Shown here: in pieces, positions 25,883-33,788 of the stretch
How the letters are laid out: each line of letters opens with the position of its first letter
Position numbering within the stretch: the first letter of the stretch is position 1
Source: JADJMO01 sp016794445
GTDB taxonomy: Bacteria; Myxococcota_A; Polyangia; Polyangiales; JADJMO01
Direction: 5' to 3'
NCBI GenBank assembly: GCA_016794445.1
Contig: JAEUKC010000105.1
Location: 24,552-88,551, forward strand
DNA: 64,000 nt
Made by a program: the position numbers and the translations under genes
The notes under the pieces: model-generated
What the model was told of the DNA's origin: nothing
Databases searched by the model: none
Seen by the model: the letters and a program-made list of their open reading frames with translations, nothing else

Positions 25883-26690
25883 CGGTCTGCGATACGTGCG
25901 CGATCTCGTGTACGAACGCGCGGCCATCGTCCTCGAGTCGGGCAAGGAGTACCTCGTCGAGGCCCGCCTCGGCCCCCTCGCCAAGGAGGCCGGGCACGGC
26001 AGCGTGGACGAGTTCCTGCGCAACATCGCCCAGAAGCCCTACAACGGCGTGCACGCCCGGGTGGTCGAGGCGATGACCACCAACGAGACCAGCTTCTTCC
26101 GGGACATCCACCCGTTCGAGGCCCTCGCCAAGCACATCCTCCCGGAGTTCCAGAAGACCCGCTCCATCGTCCGCACGCTCCGGGTCTGGTGCGCGGCCTG
26201 CTCCACCGGGCAAGAGCCCTACAGCCTCGCCATGCTGATCAAGGACCGCGCACCCCAGCTCGCCGGGTTCAAGATCGAGATCGTCGCGACGGACATCAAC
26301 AACGTGGTCCTCGATCGCGCCAAGAGCGGCCGCTACCGGCAGCACGAGGTGAACCGTGGGCTGCCGGCGCCGATGCTCTACCGCCACTTCACGCGCGAGG
26401 ACGCCGACTGGGTGATCAAGCCCTACCTGCGCGAGATGGTCGACTTCCGCAACCTCAACCTGATCGCCCCGTGGATCGGCATGCCGAGCCAGGTGGACAT
26501 CGTGTTCATCCGCAACGTGCTGATCTACTTCGACGTCCCCACCAAGAAGAAGATCCTCGGCCGCGTGCGCAACATGTTGCCCAAGGACGGAGTGCTGTTC
26601 CTCGGCGGCGCCGAGACGACCCTCAACCTCGACGACGGGTTCGTCCGCGCACAGGAGAGCAACGCCTCGTTCTACAAGCTGAAGCAATGA
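25866..26690 (+). CDS. cheR: Chemotaxis protein methyltransferase CheR
   Basis: A 274-residue S-adenosylmethionine-dependent methyltransferase that methylates receptor glutamates. Visible are the N-terminal helical domain (LVYERAAIVLESGKEYLVEARL), the TTNETSFFRD segment with the catalytic Arg, the SAM-binding VWCAACSTGQEPYSLAM, EIVATDINN, and FIRNVLIYFD. Length and order are standard. The start lies within the end of cheB and its stop overlaps the start of the MFS gene by four bases (ATGA), showing that the operon continues downstream. Confidence 0.96.
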   Translation: MQLSPDGLRYVRDLVYERAAIVLESGKEYLVEARLGPLAKEAGHGSVDEFLRNIAQKPYNGVHARVVEAMTTNETSFFRDIHPFEALAKHILPEFQKTRSIVRTLRVWCAACSTGQEPYSLAMLIKDRAPQLAGFKIEIVATDINNVVLDRAKSGRYRQHEVNRGLPAPMLYRHFTREDADWVIKPYLREMVDFRNLNLIAPWIGMPSQVDIVFIRNVLIYFDVPTKKKILGRVRNMLPKDGVLFLGGAETTLNLDDGFVRAQESNASFYKLKQ

Positions 26691-27826
26691 CCGGGGCGCG
26701 GAGGTTCGCGCTCCTGCTCGGCCTGCAGATGCTGCCGGCCACCATGCTCACGCCGGCGGTGCGCCCGCTGTTCGCGAGCCAGCACGCGGGCCGCGAGGGC
26801 GCGATGCACGCCTTCTTCGCGCTCGCGATGGCGGGCGCCATCCTCGGCACGCCGCTGGTCGTGCGCAAGCGGCCCCCGCTGCGCGCGCTGATCCTCCTCG
26901 ATCTCGTCCTCCTGTCGTTGCTCCCGCTGCACCTGCCCACCACGCTGGTCCTCGCCTTGCGTTTCGTCGAGGGCGCGGCGCACGTCGGCACGACCACCTG
27001 CCTGATGGCGCTCGCCGCCGAGTACGCGCGTCGGGAGGGGTGCGCCCGGACCATTCCCGCCGCCGCGGCCGCCATCGGCGTCGCCGTGGCCCTCGGGAGC
27101 GCGCTCGGCGGCCTCGCGGTGCACGTCGGTGGTCCCCGGGCGGTGTTCGGTGTGGCCGCCGGTCTCCTGGTGGTCGTCGCTCTCCTTGCGCCGGCGCAGG
27201 CCCCGAGCCCCACGACGACCCGCCGCGCCCCCCTCGACCCCACCGCGTTCGCCAGCGCGTTCCTCGGCCGATTCGTGGTCGGCTGCCTGGTGGTCACGTT
27301 CGCGCTCTTCGCGCACCGCGTGCACCACGTCAGCGACGCCAGGATCGGCGCCCTGTTCGCCGCGGTGACCGTGCCCTTCGCCCTCGCGAGCTACCCGCTC
27401 GGTCGCCTCGCCGGCCGCGGCAACGCCGACGGCCTCGCGTTCTTCGGGTCGATCGCCGCCGGCGCGGGGCTCCTCTCGCTGGGGTTCTGCTCGACGCTCC
27501 TGCTCCCCCTCCCCATGATCGTCTTCGGCCTCGGCGGCTCGGCGCTCTTCGCCAGCGCGGTCGAGCGCTCGTCGGCGGGCCACGGCGACCGCGCCCGCGC
27601 GATGGGTGCGCTCCAGGTTGCGGGCTGCGCGGGCATGCTGCTCGGCCCCATCGTGGCCGGCGTCGTCGCCACCGTCACCCGCAGCGCCGTCGACCCCGCC
27701 CGCGCGCCCCGGGCCGTCTTCTTGCTGGGTGCGGGGGTCAGCGTGGCCTTCGCGCTGTTCTGTCGGGTCCGGGCACGCGCGTTGCTCGATCGTCCGACGT
27801 GCCCCTCCGTGTCGCCGACTACCTGA
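26687..27826 (+). CDS. MFS-type transporter
   Basis: This 379-residue membrane protein has about 11-12 hydrophobic segments with short loops, the layout of a small major-facilitator transporter. The first half carries KRPPLRALILLDLVLLSLLPL in the loop 2-3 position; the second half includes YPLGRLAGRGNADGLAFFG, similar to the central MFS loop. The substrate is not predictable. The ATG at 26687 overlaps the cheR stop, so it is co-translated with the che operon; the much longer reading upstream is an overlap with cheR. Its 3' end overlaps the phosphatidyltransferase gene by 28 nt. The link to chemosensing is unknown. Confidence 0.82.
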   Translation: MTGARRFALLLGLQMLPATMLTPAVRPLFASQHAGREGAMHAFFALAMAGAILGTPLVVRKRPPLRALILLDLVLLSLLPLHLPTTLVLALRFVEGAAHVGTTTCLMALAAEYARREGCARTIPAAAAAIGVAVALGSALGGLAVHVGGPRAVFGVAAGLLVVVALLAPAQAPSPTTTRRAPLDPTAFASAFLGRFVVGCLVVTFALFAHRVHHVSDARIGALFAAVTVPFALASYPLGRLAGRGNADGLAFFGSIAAGAGLLSLGFCSTLLLPLPMIVFGLGGSALFASAVERSSAGHGDRARAMGALQVAGCAGMLLGPIVAGVVATVTRSAVDPARAPRAVFLLGAGVSVAFALFCRVRARALLDRPTCPSVSPTT

Positions 27827-28374
27827 CCCTCTCGCGCGTGCCGCTCGCCGCGGTGTTCGTGCTCGTGGCCGGGCAACCTCGGTGGGCGACCGTCGTGCTG
27901 GTCGTCGCCGGGCTCACCGACGTCCTCGACGGCTGGGTCGCGCGGCGCCGCGGCGAGGCGCACGAGCTCGGCGCCCTGCTCGACGGGATCGTGGACAAGA
28001 TCTTCGTGCTGACGGTGGCGATCGCTCTCGTCGTGCAGGCTCGGCTGACCAAGACGGAGGCCGTGCTGCTCGGCGTGCGCGATCTCGGCGAGCTGGTGCT
28101 CATCGGCGTGGCCCTCCTGCTCCCCATGCGCGCCGTGCGCCGGATCGGGGCAGAGTGGCTCGGCAAGGCGACGACGATCGCCCAGTTCGCCGCGGTGCTC
28201 GCCGCGATCCACGGCGTGGCCGAGCGGCCGCTGCTCTGCGCCCTCGCGGCCGGCCTCGGCGTCGCGACCACGTTCGCCCACGCGCGCCGGTCGCTGGTCG
28301 ACCCGGGCGTACGCGCGGCCTCGATCGTGAAGAGCTCGCCGTCGGTGGTGGTGTACCGGGGCCCGGAGCCCTAG
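27799..28374 (+). CDS. CDP-alcohol phosphatidyltransferase
   Basis: A 191-residue membrane enzyme with the exact family motif DGWVARRRGEAHELGALLDGIVD (DG-x2-AR-x8-G-x3-D-x3-D shown here split: DGWVAR at the start, LLDGIVD at the end), which binds the CDP-alcohol and divalent metals. Such enzymes make phosphatidylglycerophosphate, phosphatidylinositol-type or cardiolipin lipids. The GTG at 27799 begins VPLRVADYLTLSR, the family's usual opening, and lies inside the last codons of the MFS gene. It is the last gene of the operon; the next gene downstream is on the other strand with its stop just before. Confidence 0.88.
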   Translation: MPLRVADYLTLSRVPLAAVFVLVAGQPRWATVVLVVAGLTDVLDGWVARRRGEAHELGALLDGIVDKIFVLTVAIALVVQARLTKTEAVLLGVRDLGELVLIGVALLLPMRAVRRIGAEWLGKATTIAQFAAVLAAIHGVAERPLLCALAAGLGVATTFAHARRSLVDPGVRAASIVKSSPSVVVYRGPEP

Positions 28375-28781
28375 TCGACGGGGCCTCCCACGCAGATCGA
28401 CCCGCTCTGCTGCGCGAGCACACACGACCAGCGCCCGCCGCTGCCGCAGCGACACACGTAGCCGTTCAGCGGCCCCGGGGTCGTGCCCTTGCACTGGATG
28501 GCGATGCCGATCGTGCAGGCCCCCTCGCCCTCGCAGTTGCCCGTCGGCAGCGCCCGCGCCTGCAAGTTGCCCGACGGCACGTCCGCGCCGCAGCTCGGCG
28601 TGCACTTGGGGAGCGAGCTCGCGCCCACCACGTCCTCATACGGCAGGGCCAGCGCCTGGCTGTTGGTCATCCGCGGCCCGTCGGCGCAGACCCAGTGCGT
28701 GGTCGCAGGGGTCGTCGGGTCGCTCGCACACGCACCCAGAGCGAGCACGCTGGGGACGAGGGTGTGCCGTGGCTTCCTCAC
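28371..28781 (-). CDS. Small cysteine-rich putative lipoprotein
   Basis: From the GTG at 28781 the product is 136 residues, with a basic N-terminus (RKPRH), a hydrophobic core and lipobox-like GACAS at about residue 17. The mature part holds about ten Cys residues, in patterns such as KCTPSC, NCEGEGACTIGIAIQC and YVCRCGSGGRWSC, suggesting disulfide bonding outside the cytoplasm. No family is recognised. A longer reading from TTG 28949 would add 56 residues without secretion features, so the internal GTG is preferred. It is divergent from the glyoxalase-fold gene, about 157 nt away. Confidence 0.62.
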   Translation of the reverse strand: MRKPRHTLVPSVLALGACASDPTTPATTHWVCADGPRMTNSQALALPYEDVVGASSLPKCTPSCGADVPSGNLQARALPTGNCEGEGACTIGIAIQCKGTTPGPLNGYVCRCGSGGRWSCVLAQQSGSICVGGPVD

Positions 28782-28938
28782 GGTCACCGTGCAGCAATCT
28801 GCGAGCCAGCAATTTCGGCCGAACATCGTGCCTCTGGGTCGCAGAATTGTGCCACTCCTGTGCCGAAGCCCCGCAACCTTCGACACGTGACAGCCGGGCT
28901 TTTCGTCGCGTAGCTTCGGTCGACCCAAGGAGGGGACC

Positions 28939-29718
28939 ATGGCCGACAATCACGGGAAGTTCTGCTGGTACGAGCTGATGACGACCGACACCGAGGGCGC
29001 GAAGGCGTTCTACACGAAGCTGATTCGCTGGGGCACGCAGCCCATCCCCATGCCGGACATGGAGTACACGATGTGGCTCCGCCCGGGCTCGACCGACGGC
29101 GTCGGCGGGCTCAGCACGCTGCCGGCCGAGGCCAAGGCCATGGGCGCGCCTCCACACTGGCTGCTGCACGTCGCGGTGAACAGCGTCGACGACACCGCGA
29201 AGCTCGTCACGGAGCTCGGGGGCAAGACCTTCGTTCCCCCCACCGACATCCCGGGCTTCGGCCGCTTCGCCGTGTTCGCCGACCACTCGGGCGCCGTGTT
29301 CGCGGCCTACACCGGGGCCGACGCGAGCGTCGAGGTCAAGGAGCCGAACGACACGCTCGGCAACGTCGCGTGGCACGAGCTGATGACGGCCGACGTCGAG
29401 GCCGCGTGTGCGTTCTACGGCCGCCTCTTCGGCTGGAAGAAGACGAGCGCCATGGACATGGGCCCCGAGATGGGCCCGTACCAGATGTTCGGCCTCGGCG
29501 AGAAGTCGTACGGCGGCATGATGAAGCGCCCGCCGAACGTCCCGGTGTCGGCGTGGTTGCCGTACTTCAACGTGGAGAGCGTCGACCAGTCGGTGACCGC
29601 GTTCGAGGGACTCGGCGCGAAGCTGATGCACGGGCCGATGGAGGTCCCCGGTGGCGCGCGGGTCGCCGTCGGCATCGACCCGCAGGGCGCCGCGTTCGCG
29701 ATCCACTCGACGAAGTGA
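28939..29718 (+). CDS. VOC (glyoxalase/extradiol dioxygenase fold) family protein with two modules
   Basis: A 259-residue cytoplasmic protein made of two related VOC modules of about 125 residues each. Each begins with a pattern such as CWYELMTTDTEGAKAFYTKLIRWG or VAWHELMTADVEAACAFYGRLFGW and ends in FAVFADHSGAVFAAY or VAVGIDPQGAAFAIH. Members act as glyoxalases, dioxygenases, isomerases or resistance proteins; metal ligands cannot be assigned with certainty. The ATG has a strong AAGGAGGGG site. It is a single gene with no operon partner. Confidence 0.88.
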   Translation: MADNHGKFCWYELMTTDTEGAKAFYTKLIRWGTQPIPMPDMEYTMWLRPGSTDGVGGLSTLPAEAKAMGAPPHWLLHVAVNSVDDTAKLVTELGGKTFVPPTDIPGFGRFAVFADHSGAVFAAYTGADASVEVKEPNDTLGNVAWHELMTADVEAACAFYGRLFGWKKTSAMDMGPEMGPYQMFGLGEKSYGGMMKRPPNVPVSAWLPYFNVESVDQSVTAFEGLGAKLMHGPMEVPGGARVAVGIDPQGAAFAIHSTK

Positions 29719-29783
29719 CCGAGCGGCCGCGAGCGCCCCGTGGTGCTCGCGGCCCCGGGTCCCGACCCGAGTGGGTGGTGACG

Positions 29784-30695
29784 TCAACCCAGCAACCCGG
29801 GATCGAGGTCGATCGCGACCAGGGTGCCCAGCGCCTGGAACGCGATCACGCGCAGCCCCGGGACGAGGAGCGGGCCGACGAGGTCCGCGACAGGGTGACC
29901 GCTGTGACTGCGGAACACCACGCCGTCGACGTCGATCCACCACGTGGCGCCAGGCCCGCCGCTGCTCGGGGCCGCGACCGCCGTCCCGTGGAGGGCGGAG
30001 GGCCGCCGCGGCGCCGCGAGGAGCCGCGTCGTGAGGCCGAGCGCGACGACCGCCGCGCCGAGCGATGCGAGCCAGAACACCGGGAGGCGCTGGCCGACCC
30101 AGACGACGCAGACGTCGGGTCGCAGGATCGCCACGACGCCGGCCATGGCGGCCGCCGCCCACGCGATGCCCGCGAGCAGACCGCGCGTGGCCCGCCCGGC
30201 TCGGGCCCACCGCGCCGCCGATGGCGGGAGGTGTCCCTGGCCGAGGGCTGTGAGGTCGGCCGGCGTGTGCCCCTGGGCCGAGAGCAGCGCGTGCCGGTAG
30301 GCTGCGACCTGGTCCCTGGAGGGGGCGCCTGGCGCCGTCGCTGAGGCACCCCAGGCCTCGCCGCCGACCGCCAGGCCGGAGGCGCGCAGCACGTACAGCC
30401 GCCACCGCCCCGGCAGCGGCGGCAGGTACACGGTCGCGTGCAGCACGACCTGCGGGACGGCCTGCGCTCGGTACACGCAGAGCGCGCCGGCGCGTTCCCA
30501 GTCGACCGTGCAGTCCACGGGCACGACGGCGCCCGTGCGCAGATCCTCCTCGAGGCGGTGCCGTTCCGGCGTCGGCTCCGACCAGGGCCCGCTCGACCCC
30601 GAGAGGCGTGCCGACAGGGTGCGCGCGCGATCGCGACACGTGGACGGCAGGGCGCCGGCGCGGAGCAGCGCGATCTCTTCGGGGGCGGAGATCAT
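29784..30695 (-). CDS. Hypothetical membrane protein paired with zinc-ribbon protein
   Basis: A 303-residue protein with a soluble N-terminal half of about 175 residues, then two hydrophobic helices (about 178-202 and 212-234, with GLLAGIAWAAAAMAGVV and VFWLASLGAAVVALGL), and a C-terminal domain of about 65 residues containing WWIDVDGVVFRS and VIAFQALGTLVAID. I do not recognise the family. Its ATG overlaps the stop of the upstream zinc-ribbon gene by four bases (ATGA), so the two are translationally coupled and probably function together. Confidence 0.68.
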   Translation of the reverse strand: MISAPEEIALLRAGALPSTCRDRARTLSARLSGSSGPWSEPTPERHRLEEDLRTGAVVPVDCTVDWERAGALCVYRAQAVPQVVLHATVYLPPLPGRWRLYVLRASGLAVGGEAWGASATAPGAPSRDQVAAYRHALLSAQGHTPADLTALGQGHLPPSAARWARAGRATRGLLAGIAWAAAAMAGVVAILRPDVCVVWVGQRLPVFWLASLGAAVVALGLTTRLLAAPRRPSALHGTAVAAPSSGGPGATWWIDVDGVVFRSHSGHPVADLVGPLLVPGLRVIAFQALGTLVAIDLDPGLLG

Positions 30696-31681
30696 CGGAG
30701 CTTCGACAGGATCCCGAGGATCAATGCGACGCCCATCACGACCGCGATCCCGACGAGGAAGAGCTTCTCGAAGTGTCGGTCGACGAACGACGCGGCGACC
30801 ACCGGCGCAGGGGGCGGGCGGTGCCTCTCGGCCTCGAGGTGCGCGCGGTACGCGCCGCGCACGCTCGACTCTCCCTGGAAGCAGATCCAGACGGGCGCGG
30901 CGTCGGCCGCCTTCGCCCGCGCCTCGAGCGGCAGGCGCGAGGCGGTCTTGCAGTGGCCGCACGTGATCACGGGATCGACGGACGCCGGAAGCGGCCCGCC
31001 GCACGTCGGGCAGACGAGGGCCGTCGCCCCCGGCGTCGTCCGGGCGCGCGGCTCGAGGCGGTGCTCGTGGCCCAGCACGCAGGCGACCTCCGCGAACGGG
31101 ACGCCGTCCATGCGGCGGTAGGGGGCGACGGTGCCGCAGCGCGTGCACCGCGCGACGACGGCCTCGGCCTCGGTGGTGATCACCAGCGCATCCCCGCATG
31201 CGCAGAGCGGGGTGCCGGGGAGCACCGAGAGGTCCCAGCCGTCCATCACCGCATGGTGCACGTCGGCGAGCAGATCGCGGTCCCGCGGGCGAAACGATCG
31301 GGGGACGTGGCCGCTCAGCACGTCCACGTTGTCGTGGCCCGCGGCGAGCACCCCGGCCACGTCCGTCGCCGAGAACGGGGTCTCGACGAAGCAGTGCAGG
31401 CAAGGGACCGCGCCGGTCGTGGGGAGTCCGACGAAGGGCGAACGTAGGCCGCAGGCGCGGCACGCGAACCAGCCCTGGAGCCGCGCCCACGTCCCTGGGT
31501 CGGCGGCCCTCTCGACCAGCTGCAACGGCGCCGCACAGCTCCGGCAGCGCGGGTCGTCGTTCGAGGCGAGGGGCGGCGCGACCCCGCAGTGCGCACAGAC
31601 CCGCACGCGTTGAGGCTGCCCTGCGCCCTCACGTGGGGTCAAGCCCTGCAGGGCCACCGGCGTGTCGTCTGCAGGTAACAA
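30692..31681 (-). CDS. Multi zinc-ribbon protein with C-terminal membrane anchor
   Basis: A 329-residue protein with at least five CxxC-type knuckles: CAHC, CRSC, CRAC, CLHC, CACG/CTRC, CPTC and CGHC, spread over residues 28-230. They would form three or more zinc ribbons. One hydrophobic helix (KLFLVGIAVVMGVALILGIL) close to the C-terminus makes it a tail-anchored membrane protein. No family is recognised. The start is taken as TTG 31681, at the edge of the inverted-repeat region shared with the divergent NmrA gene; a later start near the first Cys pair is possible. The next gene downstream overlaps by four bases. Confidence 0.65.
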   Translation of the reverse strand: MLPADDTPVALQGLTPREGAGQPQRVRVCAHCGVAPPLASNDDPRCRSCAAPLQLVERAADPGTWARLQGWFACRACGLRSPFVGLPTTGAVPCLHCFVETPFSATDVAGVLAAGHDNVDVLSGHVPRSFRPRDRDLLADVHHAVMDGWDLSVLPGTPLCACGDALVITTEAEAVVARCTRCGTVAPYRRMDGVPFAEVACVLGHEHRLEPRARTTPGATALVCPTCGGPLPASVDPVITCGHCKTASRLPLEARAKAADAAPVWICFQGESSVRGAYRAHLEAERHRPPPAPVVAASFVDRHFEKLFLVGIAVVMGVALILGILSKLR

Positions 31682-31682
31682 T

Positions 31683-31731
31683 TGTCAGTCTAGTCCTGAC
31701 AGACTGTCCGACTGGGTCAACATTGTCGGAC
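31683..31731. promoter_or_regulatory. Inverted-repeat cluster, probable operator between divergent genes
   Basis: Two perfect inverted repeats lie within 49 bp: TGTCAG-7 nt-CTGACA (31683-31701) and GTCCGAC-12 nt-GTCGGAC (31706-31731). CTGACA (31696-31701) is also a good -35 match, followed after 17 nt by a weak AACATT -10 for the NmrA gene, so a repressor bound here could block initiation. The octamer CCGACTGG occurs at 31708-31715 and 31732-31739. No regulator gene is adjacent. Confidence 0.5.
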
Positions 31732-31758
31732 CCGACTGGAGACCGCACCTTCGAGAGC

Positions 31759-32670
31759 ATGGACAGCAAGCTCATCGTGGTCGCCGGCGCTGCCGGCAAG
31801 CTCGGACGCCTTCTCGTCGACGCCCTCGTCGCCCACCCCTCGACGCGCGTGCGAGCCCTGGTGCGCGACCCGCGCAAGCCCGAGGTCGCTTCCCTGGCGA
31901 GCGACCGCGTGGAGCTGATGGCCTTCGACGCGGTGAGCGCCACCGACGCCGAGCGTGTCGCCGCCGTGAGCGGTGCCTTCGCGGTGGTCTCGACGCTCCA
32001 GGGGGGGCCGGACGTCATCGTCGACGCGCAGCTCGCGCTCCTGCGTGCGGCCAGGGCGGCGGGGGCGAGGCGATTCATCCCGTCGGACTACTCCTACAAC
32101 GTGTTCACCCTGCCCGAGGGGATCAACGTGAACTCCGATTGGCGTCGCACGCTGGGGCGGCAGGCAGAGAACGAGGTCTCCGACTCGTTCGAGGTCGTCC
32201 ACGTCATGCAGGGCATCTTCGCCGACCGCTACGTCCTCGGCTTCCTCGGGCTCCTCGACGCAGAACAGGGCGTCGTGCGCTACTGGGGAGACGGCACGAC
32301 CCCCATCGACTGGACGACCTGGCAGGACACGGCCCGGTTCACCGCGGCCGCGGCGCTCGACGACCGCAAGGTGCCCGCGCACCTGTTCGTGTCCGGGCAA
32401 CGGGCAGACGTCCTGTCCTTCGCGAAGGCCTGGGAAGCGGCGCACGGCAAGGCGCTACGCCTCGAGCGCCTCGGCTCCCTCGCCGAGCTGCAGGCCGAGA
32501 CGAGCCGACGACTCGCCACCGAGCCGGCCAACATGTACGCGTGGCTGCCGCTCATGTACGCGCGCGGCGTGTTCGAGGGCCAGGCCCTGCTGGGCCCGAC
32601 GCACCACGCGATCTACCCCGAGATCGACGTCGAGGACCTCTCGGCGGCGATGGCGCGCGGAGCCGTGTGA
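31759..32670 (+). CDS. NmrA-like NAD(P)-binding Rossmann protein
   Basis: A 303-residue atypical short-chain dehydrogenase. The nucleotide-binding loop is VVAGAAGKLGRLLVDALV, with a following VRALVRDPRK strand that often favours NADP. FIPSDYSYNVF and the central HVMQGIFADRY match the NmrA/isoflavone-reductase group, which includes redox sensors and quinone or phenylcoumaran-type reductases. The usual catalytic Tyr-x3-Lys is not evident. The gene follows an inverted-repeat cluster and is joined to the pirin gene by a TGATG stop/start junction, so the pair is one operon. A role in electrophile or quinone stress is plausible but inferred. Confidence 0.85.
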   Translation: MDSKLIVVAGAAGKLGRLLVDALVAHPSTRVRALVRDPRKPEVASLASDRVELMAFDAVSATDAERVAAVSGAFAVVSTLQGGPDVIVDAQLALLRAARAAGARRFIPSDYSYNVFTLPEGINVNSDWRRTLGRQAENEVSDSFEVVHVMQGIFADRYVLGFLGLLDAEQGVVRYWGDGTTPIDWTTWQDTARFTAAAALDDRKVPAHLFVSGQRADVLSFAKAWEAAHGKALRLERLGSLAELQAETSRRLATEPANMYAWLPLMYARGVFEGQALLGPTHHAIYPEIDVEDLSAAMARGAV

Positions 32671-33518
32671 TGGCGGCCGCGCGCTCGATCGCCGCGAAGG
32701 TGAGCCTCGGCGAGACGCGGATGGGACTGGGCTTCACCTCGTTCGGGCTGCGTCACCTCCCAGGCTACCCGCTCGATCCGTTCCTGAACCTCGACGACTT
32801 CCGGATGTCCGAGCCGACGTTCCCGCCTCACCCGCACGCGGGGTTCTCCGCCGTGACCTACATGTTCGAGGACTCCCCCGGCGCGTTCGTCAACCGCGAC
32901 AGCCTCGGCGATCGGAGCCGCATCGGTCCTGGCACGCTGCACTGGACCCAGGCGGCGCACGGGATGATGCACGAAGAGGTCCCCGAGCGGGCCGGAGAGG
33001 TGTGCCACGGTCTCCAGATGTTCGTGAACCTCCGATCGGACCACAAGAACGCGGCGCCCGCGGCGTTCCACGTCGAGGCCGGGGACATCCCGGAGGTGTC
33101 GCTCGGCGAGGGCGCGAGGGTCCGGGTCCTCGCCGGCGAGTTCGCGGGTCGCTCGGCGCTGCCCGAGTTGCTGACCCCCATCGTGTTCCTCGACGTTCAC
33201 CTCGGCGCGTGGGCCGAAGCCGTCTTGCCCATCGCGGCCGCCTGCTGCTTCTTGCTGGTCGTCTCCGGAGGCGGCACCGTCGGGGTCGACCGCACCGCGA
33301 TCCAGGCGCACGACGCGGTGGGTCTCGCTGCCGACGGGGAAGACGTCGTCCTCGCGGCCGGCGCTGGAGGACTGCAGCTCTTGCTCGGCGCCGGAAGGCC
33401 CATCGGTGAGCCGGTCGTCTTCGGCGGCCCGTTCGCCATGACGACCGAACGCGACCTCGCCGCGGCCAAGGCCCGGTATGCTCGCGGCGAGATGGGCCGA
33501 CTCGAGCGGTCGTTCTAG
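32670..33518 (+). CDS. Pirin-family cupin protein
   Basis: A 282-residue bicupin. The N-terminal half holds the pirin metal motif: HPHAGFSAVTYMFE and later HWTQAAHGMMHEE, giving three His and a Glu ligand. Several pirins are quercetinases; others are redox-sensitive cofactors of transcription. The ATG shares its first base with the stop codon of the NmrA gene (TGATG), fixing the start and showing coupled translation. Pirin together with an NmrA-like reductase is consistent with metabolism or sensing of aromatic or quinone compounds. Confidence 0.88.
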   Translation: MAAARSIAAKVSLGETRMGLGFTSFGLRHLPGYPLDPFLNLDDFRMSEPTFPPHPHAGFSAVTYMFEDSPGAFVNRDSLGDRSRIGPGTLHWTQAAHGMMHEEVPERAGEVCHGLQMFVNLRSDHKNAAPAAFHVEAGDIPEVSLGEGARVRVLAGEFAGRSALPELLTPIVFLDVHLGAWAEAVLPIAAACCFLLVVSGGGTVGVDRTAIQAHDAVGLAADGEDVVLAAGAGGLQLLLGAGRPIGEPVVFGGPFAMTTERDLAAAKARYARGEMGRLERSF

Positions 33519-33788
33519 CAGCTCGGGCGTCACGCCGAGATCATGGGGCGCGTGCATCGAGTCTGCGGGCTCCGCGCACCTCGGCGCCTGCACCGGCGGC
33601 GAGGCGTTCGATGCGGACCCCCGGCCTGAACGCCGCGCCCCGATGCAGGCGCGCAACTTCACTGCGGCTCGTGCCGACGCCCGTGCGTGCCCACCTCGCT
33701 CCCCACTCCGCTCGCGCTGCGTTGCGCTCGATCACTCCCACCTCTGCTCCCTCGACACGCTCCGCCACGGCCGCCTAGCTTCGCGCGC
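33519..33788. other. Gap of 270 bp without a gene
   Basis: No coding frame with convincing start and codon pattern, no tRNA and no clear terminator with T-tract were found here. It must contain the end of the NmrA-pirin transcript and the promoter of the Sel1 gene. Confidence 0.5.

Noticed and set aside
28371..28949. The longer version of the Cys-rich lipoprotein from TTG 28949.
   Set aside because: The added 56 residues lack secretion features and overlap the start of the divergent glyoxalase-fold gene; the internal GTG gives a proper lipoprotein signal.
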